This document shows positions 18,306 to 26,224 of a stretch of 50,869 nt of DNA, in pieces. A program made the translations under genes and the position numbers. Every line of letters begins with the position of its first letter. The first letter of the stretch is position 1. The stretch is from Pseudobdellovibrionaceae bacterium (lineage in GTDB: Bacteria > Bdellovibrionota > Bdellovibrionia > Bdellovibrionales > Bdellovibrionaceae). The notes beneath the pieces were generated by a model. It saw nothing but the letters and a program-made list of their open reading frames with translations. It made no database searches and was not told the origin of the DNA. The stretch lies in contig JABWCN010000032.1 of assembly GCA_013359135.1 (NCBI GenBank), positions 1 through 50,869 of the forward strand. Direction: 5' to 3'.

Positions 18306-19769
18306 CTAATTTGTGCTCTTAAACATAAATGGGTAAGTAACAATTACTTTAGTACCACCTTTTGGTGTCGGAAATTTCCATGCTGAAATTTTATTTAACA
18401 TACAGCTTTCAACTTGAGAATTTTTTAAGCTCGTATCATTGATTGATTGAGCTTCAACTTTTCCATTTCCTGAAATTGTGAACTTTACAGAAACCTTTCC
18501 AAATAACTCTTTGTTTGCTGAAAGCTGTCTTTCGTAACAATAAAGGATTTGACCCAGTTGAGTTTTAATATAGTTTGCTATTTCTTCTCTATCTAGACCG
18601 CCAACAATTTCGGATTCATCTTCAATTAAACCAACACCACCTTGTCCCACCTTGCCAGCTTTTAATGCCCCCATGCCAGAGATGCTGTTGCCACCACCAA
18701 CTCCTTTGGTTGAAATTTTAAAGTTCTTTCCTTGGGCTTCGCTAGTCCAGTCACCACCAGCTTTGTCAATTTTTCCAAGTGCTGACAAGGCTCTACCTGA
18801 GCTTGCGGAACCAGCTGTGATGCCATCTGAGAGGATAATATTTTTACTTTTTTGACCTTGAGAAGAAACCTTGCCAAGTAGTGTAGAAATTCTTTGCGTA
18901 TTCACATTTTTAAGAAGGCCTGCTACCTTAGTTAGCTTATTGTCAGCAGGTTTAGTTTCTATTGATTTACTTGTTTCTTTGATAGTTTCTGGGTCAATTT
19001 TTTGAGCTACTTCTTTTTTCTTTTCTTTTGGTTGAACTTTTTTTGGTTCCAACTTCATAATGACTTCTGAAGCTATAGCTCTTTTAGAGTTTGTTGGAAG
19101 GTATTTTTGGGATCGTGGCAAAGAATAAATGAATGTAAATAAAAAAATACCTACTAAAAACAGTGCAAAAAAACTTCGTTGATCACTTTTTTCTAAAAAT
19201 TCAGTCCACTGAACTTTAGCCAGGTTTTTTGGGCTTTCAAATACAATTGATTTTTGTTTAATAGTGTAGTCATTAATTTTTTGAATATGCCATGATGAAG
19301 ATGGAATAGATTCAAAAGTTCTTCTTTGAGGCATAGAATTAGTAATAAACTTTTTCCCTGAGGGCAGAATTTTTGTTTCAACTAACTGATCAAAGTAATA
19401 TATTTGAAATATTTGATAGTTTTTTCCATTATTGCTAACGTTAGGAGTTAATTGAAACTCATTAATTGTGACTGATCTTTCTATTGGTTTAAGAATGAGT
19501 TTAGAATTTTTCCTAACAAGAGTGATTGGTTCGTTTATGAAATGGGTTGGGTAGATGTTTTTTTCGAAATTTTCTGGGTTTAAATCAATTAGTTTCCAAC
19601 CTTTGGAATCAAATTCAAAAGCGCACTCCCAAGAGGCCAGACTTGGATCAATTGAAACTAGATCTGCAATTCTTTGTGAACCAAAAGTGTAATAGCTCTT
19701 ATCACTTTTAAGTTTCCAAACTTTAGTTTGTCCATTTTGAAGATGTTGTTCAACAATAAGAGTTTTCAT
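18306..19769 (-). CDS. FHA-TM-TonB-like protein with AgmX/PglI C-terminal domain (GltG-like)
   Basis: A 487-residue inner-membrane protein that probably links the cytoplasmic motor to the envelope. A degenerate FHA-like domain occupies about 1-100 (SYYTFGSQRIADLVSIDPS). One transmembrane segment is at about 199-217 (SFFALFLVGIFLFTFIYSL). A Lys/Pro linker follows, then a Gly/Ser-rich stretch (about 330-385). The last 95 residues match the AgmX/PglI C-terminal domain, a TonB_C relative, with conserved cysteines C411 and C456 and an AWKFPTPKGG motif. This order equals GltG of the Myxococcus gliding machinery, where the TonB-like domain contacts periplasmic and outer-membrane parts. The start is three bases past the previous stop, so translation is probably coupled. 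Confidence 0.82.
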   Translation of the reverse strand: MKTLIVEQHLQNGQTKVWKLKSDKSYYTFGSQRIADLVSIDPSLASWECAFEFDSKGWKLIDLNPENFEKNIYPTHFINEPITLVRKNSKLILKPIERSVTINEFQLTPNVSNNGKNYQIFQIYYFDQLVETKILPSGKKFITNSMPQRRTFESIPSSSWHIQKINDYTIKQKSIVFESPKNLAKVQWTEFLEKSDQRSFFALFLVGIFLFTFIYSLPRSQKYLPTNSKRAIASEVIMKLEPKKVQPKEKKKEVAQKIDPETIKETSKSIETKPADNKLTKVAGLLKNVNTQRISTLLGKVSSQGQKSKNIILSDGITAGSASSGRALSALGKIDKAGGDWTSEAQGKNFKISTKGVGGGNSISGMGALKAGKVGQGGVGLIEDESEIVGGLDREEIANYIKTQLGQILYCYERQLSANKELFGKVSVKFTISGNGKVEAQSINDTSLKNSQVESCMLNKISAWKFPTPKGGTKVIVTYPFMFKSTN

Positions 19770-19772
19770 ATT

Positions 19773-20030
19773 TTATCTCACGTAAAAGCTTGCTTCTCGT
19801 ATTTTTTTGTCCATGTTTTTTTGCACATCAACAAGAGGCATGAATTTAATTCCTTTTTTTTGCACTAAAAAAGCCCCGTCAGGATTTCTTATGGTGCCTT
19901 TGATACTCATTTCGGAAAAGTTAACTTCTTGAACTTTTCGTAGTACTTTTTTTTTGCTTTGAGCATTGCAAACGCAGATTGAAAAAGTCAGTAAGAATAT
20001 AAATTTAAGATTCCACTTTTTTAAACTCAT
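19773..20030 (-). CDS. Small exported protein of the Glt-like operon
   Basis: An 85-residue protein with a signal peptide (MSLKKWNLKFIFLLTFSICV, then NAQ) and about 60 mature residues. The mature part has a compact block: FSEMSIKGTIRNPDGAFLVQ followed by KKGIKFMPLVDV. The frame extends upstream to 20057, but AAGGAAGGA just before the ATG at 20030 fixes the start. It lies between the giant TPR gene and the GltG-like gene. Its size and location would suit a GltF-like periplasmic component, but I cannot confirm homology by eye. Confidence 0.72.
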   Translation of the reverse strand: MSLKKWNLKFIFLLTFSICVCNAQSKKKVLRKVQEVNFSEMSIKGTIRNPDGAFLVQKKGIKFMPLVDVQKNMDKKIREASFYVR

Positions 20031-20072
20031 ATTGTCCTTCCTTAAACTAAACATCAACCTTGATAATAAGAA

Positions 20073-23000
20073 CTAGTTAAGTTTTAATAGACTTATTTTT
20101 TTCTCTATCCATTTCTTCATATCGGATAAAGTAGCTTCTTTATTAGCTTTTTCGTAAAAATTTAATGCTGTTTTTGGAGAATTTTTATACAATTCTTCTA
20201 GTCTAGCTTGAGTTAAGTAATAATACTCTTTTTGTTTCCAGTTTTTAAAAGGAATTAGATTTAAGAAATTTTCAGCTTTTTGAAGATCTTTGTTACTAGC
20301 AAAAAATTCTACACAAAGTGGTAAAGTGTATTCCAGAAGAGCATGACCAATGTCCTTAAGATTGCCTTGTTCTAGAATTTGACAATTTTTTTGAAAATTT
20401 ACTTTGTCATTAACAGCATTAGCTAACCAGATCCTAAAAACAGTGTAGTCGACATGAGGATTTTCTAGTTTAAAAATAGCATCGCTATGAATTTTTTCAA
20501 TTTCTAATAAATATTTACTATCTAGTAGTCTATGATTATTTGAAACTACAAATTGAGCAAATTGAATTGAAGGGATCGCATCTTTGTTGATGGGATCAAT
20601 TTTTAGCTTTTCAAGTAACCAATTAGCTTTTAGTTTTAATCCTTTACTTTCAGCTTCTAAAGCTAAATAAAAGACACCAAGCGCATGAAAATCTGATTTG
20701 TTAAGGTAGTCACTTGAAACGATAGGAGTTATATGTTCCTTGTCCTTAACTGATCGTTCTTTTGATCTAATAAGCTCATAGGCTTTTTTTAACTCTTTAT
20801 TTTGGTTGAGGTAGTTATATTCAAGTTGGATTTCTTTTTTAAAATTGATAGGAAATGGAATTTTAGGGTCTAAATCATTCCAATTACTATCAGAAGATAA
20901 AGCATAGGTTTTTAGTTGTTCAATCTGTTCAACATACTCTTTTCTTTTTTCAATTAATGGCTCAGTAATTTTTTTTAATTCTTTCTTCAATTCTTGCTGA
21001 TCTGCTTCAGTTAGTGAACTTGGGGGAGTAAGCTCGGAAAGGCTTAAAATATAGTTATTTAAACTTCTATCAACGCCTTCAAACGCTTTTAGTAATAGAC
21101 TTTTTTCAGTTGTCATTTTTGTAACACTTAGATAGGCGGTTTGGGCTTTATCAAGGCGTTCAGTTTTAATTTGAATAATAAGTCCTATTTTTTCTTCTTT
21201 AGAGGTCTTAACACTTTGGTTGAAAAGTTCTTTTTCAAAGATCAATCCTTGCAAATAGCGAGCTTTAGCTCTATATTTGGCATCAACATCTCTTTTTAGA
21301 ATTTTATTTGTTAGTTCATAACATTCTGTAAGTTTTTTTTGATCAAAGAGATTTTGGGCTTTTTTTATTAACCCTTCTGTAACATAGGGTTCAATACTTA
21401 GTTCATTAATTATTTTTTCTATTTTATCAATTTCTTTTTGATTGCTACTTTGATCTAGGCTTGACTTAATTTTAAGAAAAATACGACTTCGTTGATCCTT
21501 TGGTAACTCTAAAAGAAGTTGATGGTATATAGATCTAGCCTGATTCATTTTTCCATCGAGAATCATAAAATCAGCTGCTGCTTCTAAATTCTTTAACTTA
21601 TTTTCTTTATCTTCACTACTTATTTCAAGCAAGTATTCTGCAGCTTTGGTAAGATCACCTATTTCAATTAAAGAAGTGATTAAGTCTTTCTTCAACAATA
21701 ACTTTTTATCAAATTCTGGAAAGGTCTTGATAAACTCGATGGTTTTTTGAGTTCCATCGATTAAAAATCTGTTCTTAATTAAAAGATTAAGAGCATCCAA
21801 AAAAGCTTGCTTACCAAGTTCAGATTGTGGGTGAGCTTGGTAGTACTCATAGAGTTTAAAAGCTGAAGATCGCGCATCCATTGTTTTAATTTGCTCTTTG
21901 TTTTCAAAATAATGTGATTCTTCATAAATTTTATTCAGTATTTTCTTTCGTGACGTATCAGTTGATGATTGATTAAATTTAATAGATAAATTTTTTACTT
22001 CAGAATACTTTTTTTCAATGTTTTTGATATCTAGTAGTAAATCTTCAGCTTTTATTTTAACTTCTTGACTTGTTTTTTGATTTATCAAATCTTCCAAAAT
22101 AACGGCAGAGTCGTTCAGTTTATTTTCCTCATAATAAATAATAGCTAACTTTAAGTTCACCTCGTAAAAATAGTCACCTTTAGGAAAGGTTTTAAGATAA
22201 CGAGTGATAATATCTTTTCTTTGCTCGCTTTTTGAATCTGTTTTTTGTTTTTCAATGCTTTTTTCCTTAGCAAAAAGAGCACTGTAAGTAGAATCATGTG
22301 CTAGTGTGGCTAAGTTTTTCTGGTTAAGACTTGTGTTTTCATTTAGCTCTGGTGTTAGTTCTCTATTTTGAGAGATAAAAGTAATAGCTTTTAAGGAGGC
22401 TAGATTATAGTTCTCAGATGCTTGCTCAAAATCTCCTTTTTGAAATAGTAACTCAGCAAGAGCCATTCTCGTTTTAATGTCAGGAGAGTCAATAGGCTCA
22501 TTTTTTAGTATTAATCGAAGAATTTTTTCAGTAAGTTCAGAAAACTCTTGGTGAGCTTTATTCTTTTGCCAAATTTCCCACCATTTTTTTGCTAGCTCTA
22601 AAGTCGCTCTACGAAAATCTGAATGACATGACTTTAGAACTTCCTCTTCAGTTTGTTTGGCACGCCAATCAGAGCCAATGACACACAAATCAGAAGCTAA
22701 ATTAAGATGACGTAAGACAAAATCTCTCTTTTTTAAAGTCTCGTAAGTATCTGCTAATAATAAATGAGATCTTACGATATAGGAGTTACTATTTTCCTTA
22801 TCGATAAATTCATTCAAGAAGATGTGTATATCTTTGAGTTTAGCATAAGAATCATAAAGTTTAGCCATATCAAATAAAACAGGTCCAAGCTCCTCTTCTG
22901 TTGCGATTTTTTTGAAGAATTGATAGAGATCTTTCGCAGCATAAACTTCGCCAATGAAGAGAACCATATCTCGTAATGATTCTTTTCTTAAGTAGTAGCC

Positions 23001-23795
23001 TTTTTTATTCATGGCCTCTTCTGTCGCAGGATTTTTAGAGATAACAGTTTTTAGCATGTTGATAGCCTTAGATGAGTCTTTAAGATTATAATAAGTCCAG
23101 GCCAATTTATATATTCCATAGGAATAAACTTTTGAATCAGGATATTTTTCAATCTTTTCAAAATAAGCTTCAGCTTCCTTAAATTTTCCTTGGTCATAGA
23201 GCAATTCCCCCAAGGCTATCAATGAATCTGTATAAAGTTTTGAATTGGAAAAAGACTCAATAAGATTTTTGTAATTAGTCTCTGATTTCTTTTTTTCATT
23301 TATTTGCTGGTAGGCAAAAGCTGAGTTGAAAAGTACAGAGTCATATTCTTCAAATTTAGGAAATTGTGTTAATATTTTCTGATATTGAATTAATGCTTTT
23401 TTTATAGAGTCAGCACCTTTTTCGTCAGGAATCGGAAATGAAGAAAGTGAATTTTTATTATTTTGCCTTTGTAAATCAAAAAAACGTCCAGACTTTGATT
23501 TACGCATATAGAGTTCCGCTAGGCGATTTAAAAGATCTGCTTCTTGTGGGCTTCCTTTTTTCTTTTTAAGAATACTTTCTAAAGCTTCAATAGCTTTATT
23601 TTCAGTTCTAGAGATTAGTAACTCTGAATTTAGTTGTTTTTGGTCATTAGCCTCTGGCGTAGTTTTTTCATTATTATTGTTAATTTCAGGAAGAAGTCCT
23701 CTAGTCCCTTTTTTTTTTGTTTCAGCATTACTAAAGATATTATTTCCTATTAAAATAAGGAAAAAGATTTTAAAAATAATATTTTTTCCACTCAT
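20073..23795 (-). CDS. Giant exported TPR protein of the Glt-like operon (AgmU/GltD-like size and place)
   Basis: A 1240-residue periplasmic TPR protein. The signal peptide (MSGKNIIFKIFFLILIGNNI) is followed by an Asn/Lys/Glu-rich linker. TPR-type helical pairs then run through most of the length, for example AEAYFEKIEKYPDSKVYSYG, ALAELLFQKGDFEQASENYN and ARYLQGLIFEKELF. No enzyme motif is visible. TPR solenoids of this size occur in the Myxococcus gliding apparatus (AgmU/GltD), where they move along the cell with the motor. The open frame begins at a GTG at 23801; the ATG two codons later has AAGGTG upstream and is preferred. It begins eight bases after the second ExbD-like gene. Confidence 0.85.
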   Translation of the reverse strand: MSGKNIIFKIFFLILIGNNIFSNAETKKKGTRGLLPEINNNNEKTTPEANDQKQLNSELLISRTENKAIEALESILKKKKGSPQEADLLNRLAELYMRKSKSGRFFDLQRQNNKNSLSSFPIPDEKGADSIKKALIQYQKILTQFPKFEEYDSVLFNSAFAYQQINEKKKSETNYKNLIESFSNSKLYTDSLIALGELLYDQGKFKEAEAYFEKIEKYPDSKVYSYGIYKLAWTYYNLKDSSKAINMLKTVISKNPATEEAMNKKGYYLRKESLRDMVLFIGEVYAAKDLYQFFKKIATEEELGPVLFDMAKLYDSYAKLKDIHIFLNEFIDKENSNSYIVRSHLLLADTYETLKKRDFVLRHLNLASDLCVIGSDWRAKQTEEEVLKSCHSDFRRATLELAKKWWEIWQKNKAHQEFSELTEKILRLILKNEPIDSPDIKTRMALAELLFQKGDFEQASENYNLASLKAITFISQNRELTPELNENTSLNQKNLATLAHDSTYSALFAKEKSIEKQKTDSKSEQRKDIITRYLKTFPKGDYFYEVNLKLAIIYYEENKLNDSAVILEDLINQKTSQEVKIKAEDLLLDIKNIEKKYSEVKNLSIKFNQSSTDTSRKKILNKIYEESHYFENKEQIKTMDARSSAFKLYEYYQAHPQSELGKQAFLDALNLLIKNRFLIDGTQKTIEFIKTFPEFDKKLLLKKDLITSLIEIGDLTKAAEYLLEISSEDKENKLKNLEAAADFMILDGKMNQARSIYHQLLLELPKDQRSRIFLKIKSSLDQSSNQKEIDKIEKIINELSIEPYVTEGLIKKAQNLFDQKKLTECYELTNKILKRDVDAKYRAKARYLQGLIFEKELFNQSVKTSKEEKIGLIIQIKTERLDKAQTAYLSVTKMTTEKSLLLKAFEGVDRSLNNYILSLSELTPPSSLTEADQQELKKELKKITEPLIEKRKEYVEQIEQLKTYALSSDSNWNDLDPKIPFPINFKKEIQLEYNYLNQNKELKKAYELIRSKERSVKDKEHITPIVSSDYLNKSDFHALGVFYLALEAESKGLKLKANWLLEKLKIDPINKDAIPSIQFAQFVVSNNHRLLDSKYLLEIEKIHSDAIFKLENPHVDYTVFRIWLANAVNDKVNFQKNCQILEQGNLKDIGHALLEYTLPLCVEFFASNKDLQKAENFLNLIPFKNWKQKEYYYLTQARLEELYKNSPKTALNFYEKANKEATLSDMKKWIEKKISLLKLN

Positions 23796-23802
23796 AAGCA
23801 CC

Positions 23803-24300
23803 TTATTGATTTTGACTGGTCGTGATTAGCTTTATTTGAGGAAATCCAGCCATTGAAGCCGTATACATCACTTTTTTAATTGTTAAGTAAGGAAGGGCCT
23901 TATCTACTAAGAGTGAAAGTTTTCCTTCTTTTACATTTTTATCAGAATTTTCTTTCATTTTTTTATCTAAGTGTGCAAATAAAGGCTTGATGAAGTTGGG
24001 GTCTTTTTCTTCTTGGTCTTTAGTTTCAAATTCATTATTCTTTAGTTCAGCTAAAACCTCATTATTTGCCTTCAATGCATCTTGACTTAGAGAAATTTGG
24101 TAGCTTTGTGTTAATACAGATTCTGATTTCGACGATGGCAGTCTAACATCTTTAGGTGGTTCAATTTGTACTTCAGAAGTGTTGTATGTTTGTAAAAGAA
24201 AAACTAACATAACCGTAAACATATCTGTTAAAGAAGTTATATTTACAGTGATATTTGAATTTTTCTTTAATTCAGGGGTGTATCTTCGTCTTCGTGACAC
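23803..24300 (-). CDS. ExbD/TolR-type stator protein with intact Asp
   Basis: A 165-residue ExbD/TolR-family protein. It has an Arg-rich cytoplasmic tail (MSRRRRY), one transmembrane helix (about 20-40) and a periplasmic domain. The helix begins ITSLTDMFTVMLVFLL, and D26 occupies the position of the proton-carrying Asp of ExbD/TolR/MotB. With the TolQ-like protein it should form a proton-driven motor, as AglR with AglQ and AglS does in Myxococcus. The start is a GTG with AAGGAG upstream. A second ExbD-like gene lies immediately upstream. The sequence beyond the helix is diverged from standard ExbD, with an Asn/Lys/Glu-rich insertion around 75-120. Confidence 0.82.
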   Translation of the reverse strand: MSRRRRYTPELKKNSNITVNITSLTDMFTVMLVFLLQTYNTSEVQIEPPKDVRLPSSKSESVLTQSYQISLSQDALKANNEVLAELKNNEFETKDQEEKDPNFIKPLFAHLDKKMKENSDKNVKEGKLSLLVDKALPYLTIKKVMYTASMAGFPQIKLITTSQNQ

Positions 24301-24325
24301 AATAAATACTCCTTAACAGTGATCG

Positions 24326-24865
24326 TTAGTTAAATATATTTCCGAAAACAACTTCGGGAAACATATAATCTGTCTTTACATCCTTACCAGTGAGACTGTC
24401 TTTAAATAGGAATTCAATTTTTGATTCTCTTGGTTTTCTGGCCTCATCCATAATTTTGACAATTTCGTCATAAGCAACAGACTCGTCAGGAGTTAAAGTA
24501 AGTTTAAAAATTTGTGGATTTACTTTTTTGATTAGAATAAGTTTCTCATTAAAACCTTTGAAGTCAATTTGCTGGTTTAACGACTTAACCTCATAGTTAT
24601 CTTCTTTATTATCTGATTTAGCAGAAATAGTTACATTTCTTGTTTTATCAATTGAGACAACAAGTGAAAAGGGTTTATCTTTATTTGCATCCTGATTCTT
24701 GATTGCCTCTTTTATAACTTGAGGTAAGTCGGTGTCAATTTGTGTAAGTTGTAAAAAAGAAGAAGTAATTATGAGTACAGGAACCAGCTTCATTATAATA
24801 GCAAGAAGAGGAGTCAAATCCAGTTCAAATTCATCATAATGAGTTTTAATTTTTTTTATACCCAT
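24326..24865 (-). CDS. ExbD/TolR-type stator protein lacking the conserved Asp
   Basis: A 179-residue ExbD/TolR-like protein with a short cytoplasmic tail, one membrane helix (about 18-38) and a periplasmic domain. The helix reads DLTPLLAIIMKLVPVLIITS. Aligned with the family pattern T-P-x-x-D, the Asp position is A22 (codon GCT), so this paralogue should not carry protons by the usual route. There is an acidic D16 just before the helix. A helix-breaking proline (P29) and a lysine (K26) in mid-helix are also unusual. The gene has AGAGG upstream and sits between the TolQ-like gene and the Asp-containing ExbD gene. Confidence 0.8.
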   Translation of the reverse strand: MGIKKIKTHYDEFELDLTPLLAIIMKLVPVLIITSSFLQLTQIDTDLPQVIKEAIKNQDANKDKPFSLVVSIDKTRNVTISAKSDNKEDNYEVKSLNQQIDFKGFNEKLILIKKVNPQIFKLTLTPDESVAYDEIVKIMDEARKPRESKIEFLFKDSLTGKDVKTDYMFPEVVFGNIFN

Positions 24866-24886
24866 ATATCCTCTCTATTTTTAAAT

Positions 24887-25585
24887 TTAAGAAACTTTAT
24901 TTTGTACACTTGGAGGAATTGGCATATCAGGGAAAACGTTTTGTCTATTAAGTTGAGGTAGATGAGCAGATGTTAGAAGTTCAGTTAGCTTTCCACATTT
25001 TTCTGTTGTTTGCTCAATCAGTTGATTCTGTCGTCCAGTTAAAATAGAGAAAAAGACCATAGCTGGAATCGCAACGACAAGTCCAAGTAAAGTGGTATTT
25101 AAAGACTCAGCAATACCACTAGAAAGAAGTTGTTGCTTAAGCGCTGCATCTGCTTTAGCAACAGCTTTAAATGAAGTAATTAGACCAGAAATTGTTCCAA
25201 GAAGTCCTATCATCGTTGCTACGTTAGCGAGCATACTCAAATAGTGTAAACGTCTGGTATAAAGCGGAATAATTTCACTCATTGCATTGTCGTGAGTTTG
25301 GAATATAGTTTCATCATCTCTATCTGCTTTTTCTAAAATAGTTTTAAAAGCTCTAGCCATGGGTTTCGTCTCTAGTTGAGAGCAAAGGACAATAGCTTCA
25401 TCTAATTTTTTTGAATGAATGAATTGATTTATTTTTTGAGAGAATTCATTAACATCGAGTCCATATTGGAAATATAAAACTTTTATTCTTTCAGAAATAA
25501 AGAATATAGAGATACAGCCAGTCATTACGATTAGGCCTCCCCAAACACCAGCTTCTCTTAAAAACTCAAAAATTGAACTAAACAT
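24887..25585 (-). CDS. MotA/TolQ/ExbB-type proton channel protein (AglR-like)
   Basis: A 232-residue inner-membrane protein of the TolQ/ExbB/MotA family. It has one N-terminal helix (about 12-32), a cytoplasmic loop, then two helices (about 118-140 and 160-185). The family core is clear: LSMLANVATMIGLLGTISGL, then GIAESLNTTLLGLVVAIPAM. Such proteins form a pentameric channel around two ExbD/TolR subunits and convert proton flow to movement. Two ExbD-like genes follow, the same 1+2 composition as AglR-AglQ-AglS of Myxococcus gliding motors. The ATG has AAAGGAG upstream. Confidence 0.92.
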   Translation of the reverse strand: MFSSIFEFLREAGVWGGLIVMTGCISIFFISERIKVLYFQYGLDVNEFSQKINQFIHSKKLDEAIVLCSQLETKPMARAFKTILEKADRDDETIFQTHDNAMSEIIPLYTRRLHYLSMLANVATMIGLLGTISGLITSFKAVAKADAALKQQLLSSGIAESLNTTLLGLVVAIPAMVFFSILTGRQNQLIEQTTEKCGKLTELLTSAHLPQLNRQNVFPDMPIPPSVQNKVS

Positions 25586-25588
25586 GGA

Positions 25589-26203
25589 TCACTCCTTTGA
25601 ATTTGCATTGTGAAACAATTCGACTAAATTTTTTATTTGTTCCTCGCCCCATTCTTGGTGCTTCAAGAATCTCACAGCGTAGTTAATTCCTGATTTGACA
25701 TTTAGTCTTTGTCTGCTGAAGTTTTTTCGGACAATCTGGCATAAAACATTAAAAGATTTTGAATTGATTTCAGATTCTTTGAAATGCAACATAAGCTTTT
25801 GTCCAGGTAAAAGTAGTGGATTATTGAGCAAAACAAGAGCCCCATTGGAGCTTAGGGAGACCGAAGTTCCATCAAAAAAATAATCTTCATTGTGACCAAG
25901 GACTGGCACTTTGATTTCAGCTCTTTCTGCAGTTCTTCTGTAAAAACCAAAGCTTAATGGATCATCTGTTTTTATTAGCATGGTAAGTCTATCTTTTGAG
26001 AATTCTGGGACTTCACCCATTGGAGTCCAGCTTTCTAAATGTTGAGACCAAATATAGTTGTAATCGTAAATCTCCCCTCGCTGTACGAGTCCTAGCATAA
26101 AAGAATAGTCAAAAGGTCCATACTTATTATCACCCTGTAAAATGAACCACTTTGCTTCTTGTCTTTTTAAACCTGTATTTTGCTGTTGATTGTGACTGCT
26201 CAT
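25589..26203 (-). CDS. GYF domain-PilZ domain protein
   Basis: A 204-residue cytoplasmic protein without membrane segments. Residues about 15-65 form a GYF_2-type domain (WFILQGDNKYGPF, then WSQHLESWTPMGEV). Residues about 80-195 are PilZ-like. The first c-di-GMP motif RxxxR is present in YRRTAERAEI. The second, usually [D/N]xSxxG, reads SLSSNG and so has Ser at the acidic or Asn position. Nucleotide binding is thus possible but not assured. GYF domains occur in GltJ/AgmX of Myxococcus, where they recruit cytoplasmic partners. Here the domain is detached from any TonB-like part. The stop is three bp before the TolQ-like start; AAGGAG precedes its own ATG. Confidence 0.82.
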   Translation of the reverse strand: MSSHNQQQNTGLKRQEAKWFILQGDNKYGPFDYSFMLGLVQRGEIYDYNYIWSQHLESWTPMGEVPEFSKDRLTMLIKTDDPLSFGFYRRTAERAEIKVPVLGHNEDYFFDGTSVSLSSNGALVLLNNPLLLPGQKLMLHFKESEINSKSFNVLCQIVRKNFSRQRLNVKSGINYAVRFLKHQEWGEEQIKNLVELFHNANSKE

Positions 26204-26224
26204 GACGGATGCTCCTTAAAGACT

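Noticed and set aside
18284-18343. N-terminal extension of the barrel protein into the upstream gene
   Set aside because: GGGAGG just before the ATG at 18283, which also begins the signal peptide.
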